Shown here piece after piece: positions 8,300-17,789 of a stretch of 64,000 nt of DNA. This stretch comes from Pseudomonadota bacterium (GTDB taxonomy: Bacteria; Pseudomonadota; Alphaproteobacteria; Sphingomonadales; Sphingomonadaceae), in the NCBI GenBank assembly GCA_023389105.1, contig JAEWEY010000004.1, positions 186,001 to 250,000 on the forward strand, given 5' to 3'. The notes beneath the pieces were generated by a model. It was not told the origin of the DNA. It searched no databases and worked only from the letters and a program-made list of their open reading frames with translations. A program made the translations under genes and the position numbers. Each line of letters starts with the position of its first letter. The first letter of the stretch is position 1.

Positions 8300-8899
8300 A
8301 TGCGTACGGTCGCTCGCCTTTCACTCGCGCTCTCCGCCTGCGCGTTGGCCGTGCTGCCGGCGCAGGCGCAATATTATCCGCAGCCGCAGTATCCGCAGCA
8401 ACCTTACGGCTACGGCTATAACGGCCCGGCTTACGGCAACTGGAATCGGCTCGTGGGCAGCGATTATGGCAACGCTCGCTATCAACTCAGCCGCAGCGGC
8501 TTTCGGCAGGTCGACAGCTTTGATGCCGGCCGCCGCCGTGAGGGATCGGTCTGGTCCAGCGACCGCTCCGGCCAATGCCTGCAGGTAATCGCCTCGCGCG
8601 GACGGGTTGAGTCCGTCAGCGACGTCCGCACCAATCCGCGCTGCGGTGGCTATCAGGCCCCGCCGATTGGCGGCATCGGCGGTGGGACGGCACTTCTCAA
8701 CGGCCTGATCGGAAAGGGCTTCAATCGCGCCGACGAGCGACTTCGGAAGAACGGCTTCCGGAACGTCGACAGCTTCACGACGAGCCCGAACAGCTACGCG
8801 ACGATCTGGTTCAACGGCTATCAATGCCTGCAATTGACAACGGTCAACGGCGTCCTGAGCAATGCCGTCGACATCGGCCGCCACCCGCGCTGCAGATAG
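8300..8899 (+). CDS. Secreted protein with two tandem ~65-residue repeats
   Basis: 199 residues from ATG 8300 (upstream in-frame starts at 8246 and 8273 would add a charged lead before the signal peptide). Signal peptide MRTVARLSLALSACALAVLPAQA, then a Tyr/Pro/Gln-rich stretch (YYPQPQYPQQPYGYGYNG). Two copies of one domain follow: copy 1 contains GFRQVDSFDAG, GQCLQVIASRGRVESV and NPRC; copy 2 contains GFRNVDSFTTS, YQCLQLTTVNGVLSNA and HPRC. Each copy has two conserved Cys that could pair. I do not recognise a function; periplasmic or cell-surface location is likely. The L,D-transpeptidase starts 10 bp later. Confidence 0.75.
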   Translation: MRTVARLSLALSACALAVLPAQAQYYPQPQYPQQPYGYGYNGPAYGNWNRLVGSDYGNARYQLSRSGFRQVDSFDAGRRREGSVWSSDRSGQCLQVIASRGRVESVSDVRTNPRCGGYQAPPIGGIGGGTALLNGLIGKGFNRADERLRKNGFRNVDSFTTSPNSYATIWFNGYQCLQLTTVNGVLSNAVDIGRHPRCR

Positions 8900-8908
8900 C
8901 GGGCGGCC

Positions 8909-10171
8909 GTGCGACGACATTCTCTCATCTCGCTCGCACTGCTCACCGCCAGCCCATGCTTTGGGCAGGGTGCAACACCGCGAGTGCCATCTGCCGTTTC
9001 ACAACCTGTCGATCTTGGGGTGGAGGCCTTCTACAACGCCCGCAACGACGCCCCGCTTTGGCTCAAGGATGAAGCCAGTCGTGCCGCCGCGAACCGGCTC
9101 CCTGCCTTGATCAGGACTTCCACGATCGACGGCGTTCCCGACGCGGAGCAACTTGCGGATCGGGTGGATGCCGCAATCAAGAGTGGGACAGCCGCGGACG
9201 ACCGGATTATTTCTCAAGCCTGGGTGAGTTACGCTCGAGCACTTGCGGCTCCAGTGCCGGAAGTCGGATACGGCGACCCCTTGCGGAAGCTCCTCCCGCA
9301 AAGTGCCGTCGCAATTCTGCACGCGGCGGCCCAAGCCCCGTCCTTGATCGCGCATGTCGACCAGGTTGCGGCAATTAACCCGATCTACACCTCTCTCCGC
9401 TCAGCTGCCCTGTCGGCGAAAAGCGCGGAGAACCCGCAGGTCTTGGAGAGCCTTCGCCGTCTTCGCCTGATCCCTGCAGCGGGCCGCGCAATTTTGGTCG
9501 ACATCAGCGCGGCGCAATTGATGATGTTGGAAGACGGGAAAGTCGTCGACAGCATGAAGGTCGTCGTCGGGAAGAGCGGTTCGCCGACGCCGGAACTGGC
9601 GGGCACCATCCATTACGTGACCTTCAATCCTTACTGGCACATCCTCGACGAGGTGGTGCAGCGAAAGGTCGCACCCGTCGTGCTCAAGCGCGGCGTGTCT
9701 TATTTGAAGGCGGCTCGCTACGAGACCGTGTCCGACTGGATGAAGTCCGAACCGGTCGACCCCGCCACCATCGATTGGAAAGCTGTGAAGGAGGGCACGC
9801 AGCAGGTGTTCATTCGCCAGCGTCCCGGCACGAACAACATGATGGGAGCGATGAAGTTCAGCTTCGAGAATGATCAGGACATCTTCCTCCACGACACGCC
9901 GCACCGTGAATTGTTCGCAAAGGCCAAGCGCAACTACAGCCTCGGTTGCGTTCGCCTCGAACGTGCAGCGGACCTTGCGCGCTGGCTGCTAAAGGGTGAC
10001 CTGCCGCCTCCGGGCGACACTGCGGAGCATCATCAACAGCTGGCCGAAGGCGTTCCCGTCTATCTGCCGAACTTGCCGGCGACGGTGCGCGACGGCCAGC
10101 TCGCCTTTGCGGATGGGCCGGTGCCGCAACTAAAGCTGGCTGCTGCAGCGTCGGACACGGCCACGCACTGA
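8909..10171 (+). CDS. L,D-transpeptidase, YcbB-like
   Basis: 420 residues, GTG start, signal peptide (LISLALLTASPCFGQG). An N-terminal region of about 190 residues precedes the YkuD catalytic domain, which begins near ILVDISAAQLMMLEDGK and contains the active-site run NYSLGCVRLERAADLA with Cys347 as nucleophile and HDTPHRELF providing conserved His. Forms 3-3 peptidoglycan crosslinks or attaches proteins to peptidoglycan in the periplasm. The length and N-terminal region resemble the YcbB (LdtD) group rather than the short Ldt enzymes. Catalysis as a crosslinker is inferred from family. Confidence 0.88.
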   Translation: MRRHSLISLALLTASPCFGQGATPRVPSAVSQPVDLGVEAFYNARNDAPLWLKDEASRAAANRLPALIRTSTIDGVPDAEQLADRVDAAIKSGTAADDRIISQAWVSYARALAAPVPEVGYGDPLRKLLPQSAVAILHAAAQAPSLIAHVDQVAAINPIYTSLRSAALSAKSAENPQVLESLRRLRLIPAAGRAILVDISAAQLMMLEDGKVVDSMKVVVGKSGSPTPELAGTIHYVTFNPYWHILDEVVQRKVAPVVLKRGVSYLKAARYETVSDWMKSEPVDPATIDWKAVKEGTQQVFIRQRPGTNNMMGAMKFSFENDQDIFLHDTPHRELFAKAKRNYSLGCVRLERAADLARWLLKGDLPPPGDTAEHHQQLAEGVPVYLPNLPATVRDGQLAFADGPVPQLKLAAAASDTATH

Positions 10172-10219
10172 TCAGCACCGCTTGCTGCTCATAACCGCGC
10201 CCGCTATCCGCGCCGCGCA

Positions 10220-10507
10220 ATGTCAGTCACTTCTCAGCAGGTCCGGCACATCGCCAAGCTCGCGCGCATCGGCATGGACGATGCGCAGATCGAGGCGCTG
10301 GTGCCCGAACTCAACAACATCCTCGGCTGGGTCGAACAGCTCGCCGAGGTAAACACCGACGGCGTCGAGCCGCTCACAGCGGTCGTCGACCAGAAGCTTC
10401 GCCTGCGTGACGACGTCGTCAACGACGGCGACATCCGCGATAGGGTGCTCGCCAACGCGCCCGAGGCCCAGCACGGCTTCTTCGCGGTGCCGAAGGTGAT
10501 CGAATAG
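10220..10507 (+). CDS. gatC: Glutamyl/aspartyl-tRNA amidotransferase subunit C
   Basis: 95 residues with the GatC pattern: VRHIAKLARIGM at the N-terminus, ELNNILGWVEQLAEVNTDGVEPL in the middle, and LRDDVVNDGDIRDRVLANAPE near the end. Stabilises GatA in the GatCAB complex that converts mischarged Glu-tRNA(Gln) or Asp-tRNA(Asn) to the amide forms. First gene of gatCAB; its last base overlaps the gatA GTG start. Confidence 0.93.
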   Translation: MSVTSQQVRHIAKLARIGMDDAQIEALVPELNNILGWVEQLAEVNTDGVEPLTAVVDQKLRLRDDVVNDGDIRDRVLANAPEAQHGFFAVPKVIE

Positions 10508-11982
10508 TGTCGGAGCTTACGTCCAAGACGATCGCCGAGCTGCGCGACGGCTTCCGCGGCGGCGAGTTCAGCGCGCGCGAGATTGCGGAAAGCTTCATTG
10601 CGGCGGTGGCCGGTGCCAGGGCGTTGAACGCCTACACGGTCGAAACGCCGGACGATGCGCTCGCAGCTGCCAAGGCCGCTGACAACGCGCGCGGCTCAGG
10701 AGTGCTTGGCCCGCTCGCTGGCATCCCGCTCGGCATCAAGGATCTGTTCGCCACGGAGGGCGTCGATACGACGGCCGGGAGCAAAATCCTGCGCGGCTTT
10801 AAGCCCCCATACGAAAGCACGGTCACCGCCAATCTCCGGAAGGCGGGCGCGGGGATGCTGGGCAAGCTCAACATGGACGAGTTCGCGATGGGCTCGTCGA
10901 ACGAGACCAGCGCCTACGGCCCGGTGATCAGCCCGTGGCGGCGCCAGGGCAGCAATGTCGGCCTGACGCCTGGCGGCTCCTCCGGAGGTTCGGCAGCGGC
11001 GGTTGCGGCAGGCATCGCGCCCGGCGTGACCGGCACCGACACCGGCGGATCGATCCGTCAGCCGGCGGCCTTCGTCGGCATCAGCGGCATCAAGCCCACC
11101 TATGGCCGCTGCTCGCGCTGGGGCATCGTCTCTTTCGCCAGCTCGCTCGACCAGGCGGGACCGATGGCGCGGACGGTTCGCGATTGCGCGATCCTGCTCG
11201 AGGCGATGGCAGGCTTCGACCCGAAGGACTCGACCTCGCTCAACCAGCCAGTGCCGCGATGGGAAACCGGTCTATCAAGCGATCTCAAGGGCAAACGGGT
11301 CGGCATTCCCAAGGAATATCGCATCGACGGCGTTCCGGCAGAGATCAATGCGCTGTGGGATCAGGGTATCGAATGGCTGAAGGATGCCGGCGCGACGCCA
11401 GTCGAAATCAGCCTGCCGCATACCAAGTACGCGCTGCCCACCTATTATATCATCGCGCCTGCGGAGGCTTCGTCGAACCTCGCTCGCTACGACGGCGTTC
11501 GATACGGCCTCCGCGATGCGCCGGAAGGCGGTAATCTCGATGCCATGTACGCGGCGACACGCGCCGACGGCTTCGGCGCCGAGGTGAAGCGTCGCATCAT
11601 GATCGGCACCTACGTGCTGTCGGCCGGCTTCTACGACGCTTACTTCACCAAGGCGCAGCGCGTCCGCGCGCTCATCAAGCAGGACTTCCGCACTGCGTTC
11701 GAGCAGTGCGATGTGATCCTCACGCCAACCGCGCCATCGGCCGCCTTCGGCATCGGCGAAACGACCGACCCGCTGGCAATGTACCTCAATGACGTGTTCG
11801 CCGTCCCGGCGAGCCTCGCCGGCCTGCCGGCGATGAGCGTTCCGGGCGGCCTCGACGGGCAGAGGCTTCCCCTCGGCCTGCACCTGATCGGCAATGAGCT
11901 CGACGAGCAGACGGTCCTCAACGCGGGCCTCGCAATCGAAGAACGCGCCGGGTTCACCGCCCGGCCGGAGAAGTGGTGGTAA
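10507..11982 (+). CDS. gatA: Glutamyl/aspartyl-tRNA amidotransferase subunit A
   Basis: 491 residues, amidase-signature enzyme that releases ammonia from glutamine. Catalytic Lys lies in GIPLGIKDLFATEG, the Gly/Ser-rich motif is GGSSGGSAAAVAAG, and the catalytic Ser in TDTGGSIRQPA. GTG start overlapping gatC by 1 nt; the TAA overlaps the gatB ATG by 1 nt, so all three subunits are translationally coupled. Confidence 0.96.
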   Translation: MSELTSKTIAELRDGFRGGEFSAREIAESFIAAVAGARALNAYTVETPDDALAAAKAADNARGSGVLGPLAGIPLGIKDLFATEGVDTTAGSKILRGFKPPYESTVTANLRKAGAGMLGKLNMDEFAMGSSNETSAYGPVISPWRRQGSNVGLTPGGSSGGSAAAVAAGIAPGVTGTDTGGSIRQPAAFVGISGIKPTYGRCSRWGIVSFASSLDQAGPMARTVRDCAILLEAMAGFDPKDSTSLNQPVPRWETGLSSDLKGKRVGIPKEYRIDGVPAEINALWDQGIEWLKDAGATPVEISLPHTKYALPTYYIIAPAEASSNLARYDGVRYGLRDAPEGGNLDAMYAATRADGFGAEVKRRIMIGTYVLSAGFYDAYFTKAQRVRALIKQDFRTAFEQCDVILTPTAPSAAFGIGETTDPLAMYLNDVFAVPASLAGLPAMSVPGGLDGQRLPLGLHLIGNELDEQTVLNAGLAIEERAGFTARPEKWW

Positions 11983-13451
11983 TGGCTGACGCAGGCGCTC
12001 CTTTCCGCATCAAGGGTGAAACCGGCGAATGGGAGGTCGTGATCGGCCTCGAGGTCCATGCGCAGGTCGTGTCGAAGGCGAAGCTGTTCTCTGGCGCGGC
12101 CACCGCGTTTGGCGCGGAGCCGAACACGCAGGTCAGCCTTGTCGACGCGGCGATGCCGGGCATGCTCCCGGTTCCCAACCGCGAGTGCATTCGCCAGGCG
12201 GTGCGCACCGGCATGGCGATCGACGCGAAGATAAACAAATGGTCGCGCTTCGACCGCAAGAACTATTTCTATGCTGATCTTCCGCAGGGATATCAGATCA
12301 GCCAGCTCTACCACCCGCTGGTCGGCGAGGGTGAGATTGAGGTCGAACCGGAAGGCGCCGAGCCCAAGACCATCCGCATCGAGCGCATCCACGTTGAGCA
12401 GGATGCGGGCAAGCTGATGCACGACCAGCATCCGACGATGAGCTACGTCGATCTCAACCGCTCGGGCGTCGCGTTGATGGAGATCGTGTCGCGCCCCGAC
12501 ATGCGCTCGCCCGCGGAAGCCGGTGCGTATCTGCGCAAGCTGCGCTCGATCCTGCGCTACGTCGGCTCGTGCGACGGCAACATGGAAGAGGGCTCGATGC
12601 GCGCCGACGTCAATGTCAGCGTGCGCAAGCCCGGTGACGAGTTCGGCACGCGGACCGAGACCAAGAACGTCAACAGCGTCCGCTTCGTCATGCAGGTGGT
12701 CGAGCACGAGGCCCGCCGCCAGGTCGAGCTTATCGAAGAAGGCGGCACGGTCGCGCAGGAAACGCGGCTGTTTGACCCCGACAAGGGCGTCACCCGTCCG
12801 CTGCGGTCCAAGGAAGACGCGCACGACTATCGCTACTTCCCGGATCCCGACCTGCTGCCGTTGGAACTCGACGATGCGTTTCTCGACGAATGCCGGAAGT
12901 CGATTCCGGAGCTTCCCGATGCCAAGCGCAAGCGGTTCGAGCTGATGGGCATCTCGCCGTACAACGCGGGTGTGCTGACCGCAGAAGTGGAAACGGCAGG
13001 CTGGTTCGACGCGCTGCTCTCCAACGACGTCGATCCTAAGCAGGCCGCCAATTGGGTGGTCGCGGAGCTGTTCGGCGCGCTCAACCGCCTAGGGAAGATT
13101 ATCGCCGAAAGCCCGGTTTCGCCTGCGCACGCGGCGGGTCTGCTGAAGCTGGTTGCCGACGGGACCATCAGCGGCACAATCGCCAAGACCGTGTTCGAAA
13201 AGATGCTCGACAGCGGCGACCCGGCCGACGCGATCGTCGAGCGCGAGGGCCTGAAGCAGACCAGCGACACCGGGGCGATCGACGTAGAGATCGACAAGGT
13301 GCTCGCCGCCAATGCCGACAAGGTCGCCGACTACAAGGCCGGCAAGCAGCAGCTGTTCGGTTTCTTCGTCGGCCAGACGATGAAGGCCATGGCCGGCAAG
13401 GCCAATCCCGGCGTGGTCAACGAAAGGCTGCGGGCGAAGCTCGACTCCTAG
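11982..13451 (+). CDS. gatB: Glutamyl/aspartyl-tRNA amidotransferase subunit B
   Basis: 489 residues. Start at ATG 11982 within TAATG. GatB kinase-like catalytic core motifs: WEVVIGLEVHAQV, RKNYFYADLPQGYQISQ, HVEQDAGKLMHD, DLNRSGVALMEIV, and RSKEDAHDYRYFPDPDLLP. The C-terminal YqeY-like tRNA-binding tail ends with GKANPGVVNERLRAKL. Phosphorylates the tRNA-linked Glu/Asp before amidation. Confidence 0.96.
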   Translation: MADAGAPFRIKGETGEWEVVIGLEVHAQVVSKAKLFSGAATAFGAEPNTQVSLVDAAMPGMLPVPNRECIRQAVRTGMAIDAKINKWSRFDRKNYFYADLPQGYQISQLYHPLVGEGEIEVEPEGAEPKTIRIERIHVEQDAGKLMHDQHPTMSYVDLNRSGVALMEIVSRPDMRSPAEAGAYLRKLRSILRYVGSCDGNMEEGSMRADVNVSVRKPGDEFGTRTETKNVNSVRFVMQVVEHEARRQVELIEEGGTVAQETRLFDPDKGVTRPLRSKEDAHDYRYFPDPDLLPLELDDAFLDECRKSIPELPDAKRKRFELMGISPYNAGVLTAEVETAGWFDALLSNDVDPKQAANWVVAELFGALNRLGKIIAESPVSPAHAAGLLKLVADGTISGTIAKTVFEKMLDSGDPADAIVEREGLKQTSDTGAIDVEIDKVLAANADKVADYKAGKQQLFGFFVGQTMKAMAGKANPGVVNERLRAKLDS

Positions 13452-13460
13452 GAGGTGCAG

Positions 13461-15080
13461 ATGCGTTTGAAGCTGTTCGCCGCCGCCGCGGCTCTGTTTG
13501 CCTCGGCGTCTCTCGCGCAACCGGCCAAGCCGCCAAAGCTCCTCGTCGTCATTTCGGTCGATCAGTTCTCCGCGAACCTGTTCGACGAATATCGTCCGCA
13601 GTTCACCGCCGGCTTTGCGCGGCTCGCGTCCGGCACGGTGTTCCGCAACGGCTACCAAAGCCACGCAGCGACAGAGACCTGCCCCGGCCATTCGACGATC
13701 CTCACCGGCTCGCACCCAGCGCGAACAGGGATCATCGCCAACAACTGGATCGACCAGTCGGTCGGGCGCAGCGACAAGTCGGTCTATTGCGCCGAGGACG
13801 AGACGCAGCCGGGCACCAGCTCGACCGCGTACAAAGTGTCGCCGAAGCATCTGCTGGTGCCGACACTGGGCGAGCTGATGAAGGCGCGCTGGCCAGGCAG
13901 CCGCAACGTCGCCGCTTCCGGCAAGGACCGCGCGGCCGTCATGATGACCGGTCATAACGTCGACCAGCGCTGGTACTGGACTGGCAAGCAATATGTGACC
14001 GACCTCACCGTCGCCCCGCCCGCCGTCGTCGCCAAGGTCAATGCACTTGCCGCGCAGGGACTGGCGACCGCGCGCGAGCCGCTCGAGTCCACGCCATTCT
14101 GCCAGACCAAGGCTCGCGCGGTGCCCGTCACCGGCGGCGGCAAGCCTGTTGGTGCCGGCCGGCTTGCCCGCGCCGCCAACGACCAGACCGCCTTCCGTCA
14201 GTCGCCCGAATTCGACGGCAACACGCTCGCGCTCGCCGCGGCGCTGGTCGACGAGATGCAGCTCGGCCGTCGTGCCGACCCGGACCTCCTCGCGGTCAGC
14301 CTGTCCGCCACCGATTACGTCGGCCACGGCTTCGGAACCGAGGGCGAGGAGATGTGCCTTCAGCTGACCGAGCTCGACCGCGAGATCGGCGATTTCCTGA
14401 AGGTCCTGGACAGCCGCGGTATCGATTACGCCGTCACCCTGACCGCCGATCACGGCGGCAAGGACGTTCCGGAGCGTGAGCGTCTCGCCGGCGTGGCCGA
14501 CGCTGCCCGCGTCGACCCGGCACTCAACGTATCGAACATGGGCAAGGCGCTGATGGCGAGGCTCGGTCTGCCAGGGCCGGGCCTGCTCGGCGAGGGAAGC
14601 TTTGGCGACATGTACATCGACAAGCGACTTCGCGCAGGTGAGCACGATCGTTTATTGAAGGCAGCACTCGCCGCGTATCGCGCGCACCCGCAGGTCGAAG
14701 CGGTGTTCACCGCACGCCAGATCGCGGCGACGCCGATGCCGCAAGGCGATCCCGTGAAATGGACGCTGCTCCAGCGTGTCCGTGCGAGCTATCACGCAGG
14801 CCGGTCGGGCGATTTCTATGTCGCCCTGAAGCGCGACATCACGCCTATCGCGGACACCAGCCGAGCGGTCGCGACGCACGGGTCGGTGTGGGACTACGAC
14901 CGCCGCGTGCCGATCCTATTCTGGCGTCCGGGCGTTACCGGCACGACCGTCGAACGGAGCGCGGACACGACCGACATCCTGCCGACGCTCGCCTCGATGA
15001 TCGGTCTGCCGGTGCAAGCGTCCAGCATCGACGGCCACTGCTTGGTGGACGTTCCCGGCACGGCCTGCCCAAGGCGCTAA
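13461..15080 (+). CDS. PafA-type alkaline phosphatase
   Basis: 539 residues from ATG 13461, which has GGAGG at 13451-13455. Signal peptide MRLKLFAAAAALFASASLA. Alkaline-phosphatase superfamily of the Thr-nucleophile type known from Sphingomonas SPAP and Bacteroidota PafA: first metal Asp in VVISVDQFSANLF, nucleophile region ATETCPGHSTILTG (probably Thr73), further zinc ligands in SATDYVGHGFG, LTADHGGKDVPE and ATHGSVWDYDRRVP. Periplasmic release of phosphate from monoesters is the likely role. It starts 9 nt after gatB; co-transcription is possible but no functional link is obvious. Confidence 0.9.
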   Translation: MRLKLFAAAAALFASASLAQPAKPPKLLVVISVDQFSANLFDEYRPQFTAGFARLASGTVFRNGYQSHAATETCPGHSTILTGSHPARTGIIANNWIDQSVGRSDKSVYCAEDETQPGTSSTAYKVSPKHLLVPTLGELMKARWPGSRNVAASGKDRAAVMMTGHNVDQRWYWTGKQYVTDLTVAPPAVVAKVNALAAQGLATAREPLESTPFCQTKARAVPVTGGGKPVGAGRLARAANDQTAFRQSPEFDGNTLALAAALVDEMQLGRRADPDLLAVSLSATDYVGHGFGTEGEEMCLQLTELDREIGDFLKVLDSRGIDYAVTLTADHGGKDVPERERLAGVADAARVDPALNVSNMGKALMARLGLPGPGLLGEGSFGDMYIDKRLRAGEHDRLLKAALAAYRAHPQVEAVFTARQIAATPMPQGDPVKWTLLQRVRASYHAGRSGDFYVALKRDITPIADTSRAVATHGSVWDYDRRVPILFWRPGVTGTTVERSADTTDILPTLASMIGLPVQASSIDGHCLVDVPGTACPRR

Positions 15081-15151
15081 CTGTCTCAAAATAGGCGGCT
15101 TTTCTTTCATCCGGAGTTGAGGCATGACTCCGGGGCGGAGAGGGGTCGTGC

Positions 15152-15934
15152 ATGCGTAAACGGGGACTTGGGCTGGCCTTGGCGGCGACCGCGCTGCTCG
15201 GCGGCTGCGTCCAAACACGGCAATATGCCGACATGCAGTTCACGCCGCCGTCGGGCGACTACAAGCTGCTCGTCCTTCGTCCGGACGTCACCGTCGGTTC
15301 GCTGACCACTGGCGGGATGGTCGAGCCGCGCGCCGACTGGACCGAGCAGGCGCGCCGCAGCATCATCGACGCGCTGCGTGCGCAACAGGCCGGCCGCGGC
15401 GGCAAGATGACCGTCGTCGAGCATCGCAACGAAGTGCCCGGCGTTACTGCGCAGGAACTCGCTGACGTCGAGCGCCTCAATTACGTTGTCGATCAGTCGA
15501 TCGTACTGCACAAATATCTTGGCGAGACGCTCCCCACCAAACGCGGCAATGGCCTCGACTGGACCCTGGGCCAAGACGCGGTGCGGCTTGGGCAAAAATC
15601 CGACTTCGACTATGCGTTGTTCCTCCATGCGGAGGACCAGGTCGCGTCGGGGGGCCGCATTGCGCTCGGCGTCATCGGTCTGGCCGGCTGCTTCATCGGC
15701 TTCTGTGCGCCCGATGTCGGCGGGCAGCAGCAGCTCGATTATGCCTCGCTCGTCGACCTCAAGACCGGCGAGGTCGTCTGGTTCAATGTTGTCCAGGCCG
15801 GCAGCCAGCTCCCCGGCATCAAGTTCGGCGATCTTCGCACACCCGAGGGCGCAGCTCAGATGGTCGACCGCCTGCTCGGCCGCATGAAGCCCGGCCGCGC
15901 TATTCGTCAGCAGCAGGCGCAGGGGCAGCGCTGA
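15152..15934 (+). CDS. Lipoprotein of unknown function
   Basis: 260 residues with a lipoprotein signal (MRKRGLGLALAATALLGGC, lipidated Cys19). The rest contains no motif I recognise; it has a mixed alpha/beta look with a glycine-rich hydrophobic patch (IALGVIGLAGCFIGFCAPDVGG, about residues 170-191) that could be a membrane-embedded hairpin. Its stop overlaps the M48 protease start (ATGA), so the two are translationally coupled and probably work together at the outer membrane. Third member of the cluster is the lipoprotein at 17169. Confidence 0.8.
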   Translation: MRKRGLGLALAATALLGGCVQTRQYADMQFTPPSGDYKLLVLRPDVTVGSLTTGGMVEPRADWTEQARRSIIDALRAQQAGRGGKMTVVEHRNEVPGVTAQELADVERLNYVVDQSIVLHKYLGETLPTKRGNGLDWTLGQDAVRLGQKSDFDYALFLHAEDQVASGGRIALGVIGLAGCFIGFCAPDVGGQQQLDYASLVDLKTGEVVWFNVVQAGSQLPGIKFGDLRTPEGAAQMVDRLLGRMKPGRAIRQQQAQGQR

Positions 15935-17157
15935 TGTGCTTTCGCTGCGATGCGCTGACCCGCCGCTCGCTGCTCGTCGGCGGCGGTCTTGCCGCGGCCG
16001 CGCTGCACACCGGCGCCGCGCACGCGCGCGTCCGTCCGCAGGACATGGTCCCGTTGATCGGCCCCGGCTACCGGCCGACCGAGCGGGACGAGATTGGCCT
16101 GTGGCAGCAGATGGAGCGCGTGGAGGAGGAGATCGCCGGTTCGAACCTGGTCATCGACGAACCGAAGCTGGCCAGCTATCTGCAGAACCTGATCGGCACC
16201 GTCGGCGGTCCTGCGGCCAAGGATTTCCGCATCTATCTGGTCCGCATTCCGGACTTCAACGCGATGATGTTTCCTAGCGGATTCGCAGTGGTCTTCTCGG
16301 GGCTGCTGCTGCGGATGCGTAACGAGGCGCAACTCGCAGGCGTCATCGCGCACGAGTCCGGCCATTTCCTGCGCCGCCACATGATCCGCTCCTGGCGTGA
16401 CCAAAAGCGCAAGAGCGACATCTTCGCGGTCGGCGCCATGCTTGCCGGTGTCGGCGGGGCGGGGGCCGGCGTCTACCTCGGCGATTACGTCCAGCTCGCC
16501 CAACTCGGCACCATTCTGTCGCTGTTCCAGTACAGCCGGCTGATGGAGGCCGAGGCAGACGCGATGGGCGCGAAGCTTCTCACCGACACCGGCTACCCGC
16601 CGATCGAGATGGCCAACATCTGGCAGCAGCTGATCGGCGAGGCGAACGCCAGCGCTCGCTATCGCGGCAAGCGCCGACGCCGCGGCTCGCTGTTCGATAC
16701 GCATCCCTCGGACGTCACCCGCATGACCGACCTTCGCGCCGATGCTGCCGAGATTACCGTCCCGGGCAGGGCCTACGATGCGCGTCGCGCGCGCTACCTC
16801 GACACCATTGCCTCGATCCGGCCGACTCTTCTCGACGATCAGGTGAAGCTCAACGACCCTGGCGCCAGCCAGTATCTGATCCAGACCCTCGCTCAGGACG
16901 GCTGGAACGGCCTGCTGCGCTTTTACGAGGGCGAGGTCTGGCGTCTACGCAATCGCAACGGCGACGAGCCACGCGCGGCGCAGAGCTACGCCGCCGCGGT
17001 CGCGTACCCCGATGCGCCGGCGGACGCCTGGCGTTGGCATGGCATCGCCCTGATGAAGCAGGGTCGCGCCGGGGAGGCGAAGGCCGCTTTTGCCCGCTAC
17101 CTGACCATGAAGCCCGACGCACCGGATGCCGCCTGGGTGCGGCAAATGGCCGGATGA
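15934..17157 (+). CDS. M48-family zinc metalloprotease, BepA-like, Tat signal
   Basis: 407 residues. The N-terminus has a twin-arginine motif (TRRSLLVGG) and hydrophobic stretch, implying Tat export. The protease core contains the zinc motif HESGH (His140, Glu141, His144) in VIAHESGHFLRRH and the third ligand in MEAEADAMG (Glu205). The C-terminal third (LAQDGWNGLLRFYEGEVWRL onward) is TPR-like. Architecture matches periplasmic BepA/YfgC-type proteases that maintain outer-membrane assembly. Coupled to upstream lipoprotein; the next lipoprotein follows in 11 bp. Confidence 0.88.
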   Translation: MCFRCDALTRRSLLVGGGLAAAALHTGAAHARVRPQDMVPLIGPGYRPTERDEIGLWQQMERVEEEIAGSNLVIDEPKLASYLQNLIGTVGGPAAKDFRIYLVRIPDFNAMMFPSGFAVVFSGLLLRMRNEAQLAGVIAHESGHFLRRHMIRSWRDQKRKSDIFAVGAMLAGVGGAGAGVYLGDYVQLAQLGTILSLFQYSRLMEAEADAMGAKLLTDTGYPPIEMANIWQQLIGEANASARYRGKRRRRGSLFDTHPSDVTRMTDLRADAAEITVPGRAYDARRARYLDTIASIRPTLLDDQVKLNDPGASQYLIQTLAQDGWNGLLRFYEGEVWRLRNRNGDEPRAAQSYAAAVAYPDAPADAWRWHGIALMKQGRAGEAKAAFARYLTMKPDAPDAAWVRQMAG

Positions 17158-17168
17158 GGAGCGATCCC

Positions 17169-17789
17169 GTGAAGAAATTGATCTTGGCCACGGTGGCGTT
17201 CTCGGTGAGCGCCTGCTCGTCCCTTGGCGGCGGCGAGTACGGCTACAGTGATTACAGCTTCGTCCGCGTGGCGCGCGTCAACGTCGGCGACGACACCATG
17301 TCGGTCGTCGCGCCGCGACCCTGGAACCGCCACCGGCCGATCTTCTTCGAGAACATCCGCCAGGTCGAGGACTGGACGCTGAACGGTCCGCTGCTCGACG
17401 GGATGAGCTTCGTCAGCGGCCTCAAGGACAACAAGAGTCTGATCCGCCAGCGTCGCACGGACAACCAGCAGGTGCCGCTGTTCCGCTCAAACATGACGCC
17501 GCCCGAGATCGCCGCGATGATCGAGAGCCTGTACCGCGTCCGCGCCGGCACCGTCGATTTCAAGACGCTTTCGCTGGCGCCGCGTCCATTCCTCGGCACC
17601 AACGGCTTCCAGCTTGATTACGAGCATCTCGACAGCGACGAACTGTGGCGACGCGGCCGTGTGATAGGCACCGTCATCAACGGGCGCCTCTACCTGATCC
17701 TGTTAGACGCGGCGAAGTCCCATTACTGGGACGTCACGTTGCCCGATTTCGAAGCCGTCGTCGCTTCTGCTCAGCTGCGGCCTAGCTGA
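17169..17789 (+). CDS. Lipoprotein of unknown function
   Basis: 206 residues from GTG 17169, chosen because GAGGAG (17156-17161) is correctly spaced and the signal peptide then starts immediately (KKLILATVAFSVSAC, lipidated Cys15). An ATG at 17154 is an alternative. No known domain recognised; mainly beta-like with several short aromatic motifs. It is third in the lipoprotein/M48/lipoprotein operon and is probably an envelope factor. Its end overlaps a small proline-rich ORF on the minus strand by 8 nt. Confidence 0.75.
   Translation: MKKLILATVAFSVSACSSLGGGEYGYSDYSFVRVARVNVGDDTMSVVAPRPWNRHRPIFFENIRQVEDWTLNGPLLDGMSFVSGLKDNKSLIRQRRTDNQQVPLFRSNMTPPEIAAMIESLYRVRAGTVDFKTLSLAPRPFLGTNGFQLDYEHLDSDELWRRGRVIGTVINGRLYLILLDAAKSHYWDVTLPDFEAVVASAQLRPS

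Noticed and set aside
13089..14645. 518-residue minus-strand open frame opposite gatB/pafA
   Set aside because: Fully overlaps two strongly supported genes; composition (His/Arg/Ala) is that of an antisense frame in GC-rich DNA.
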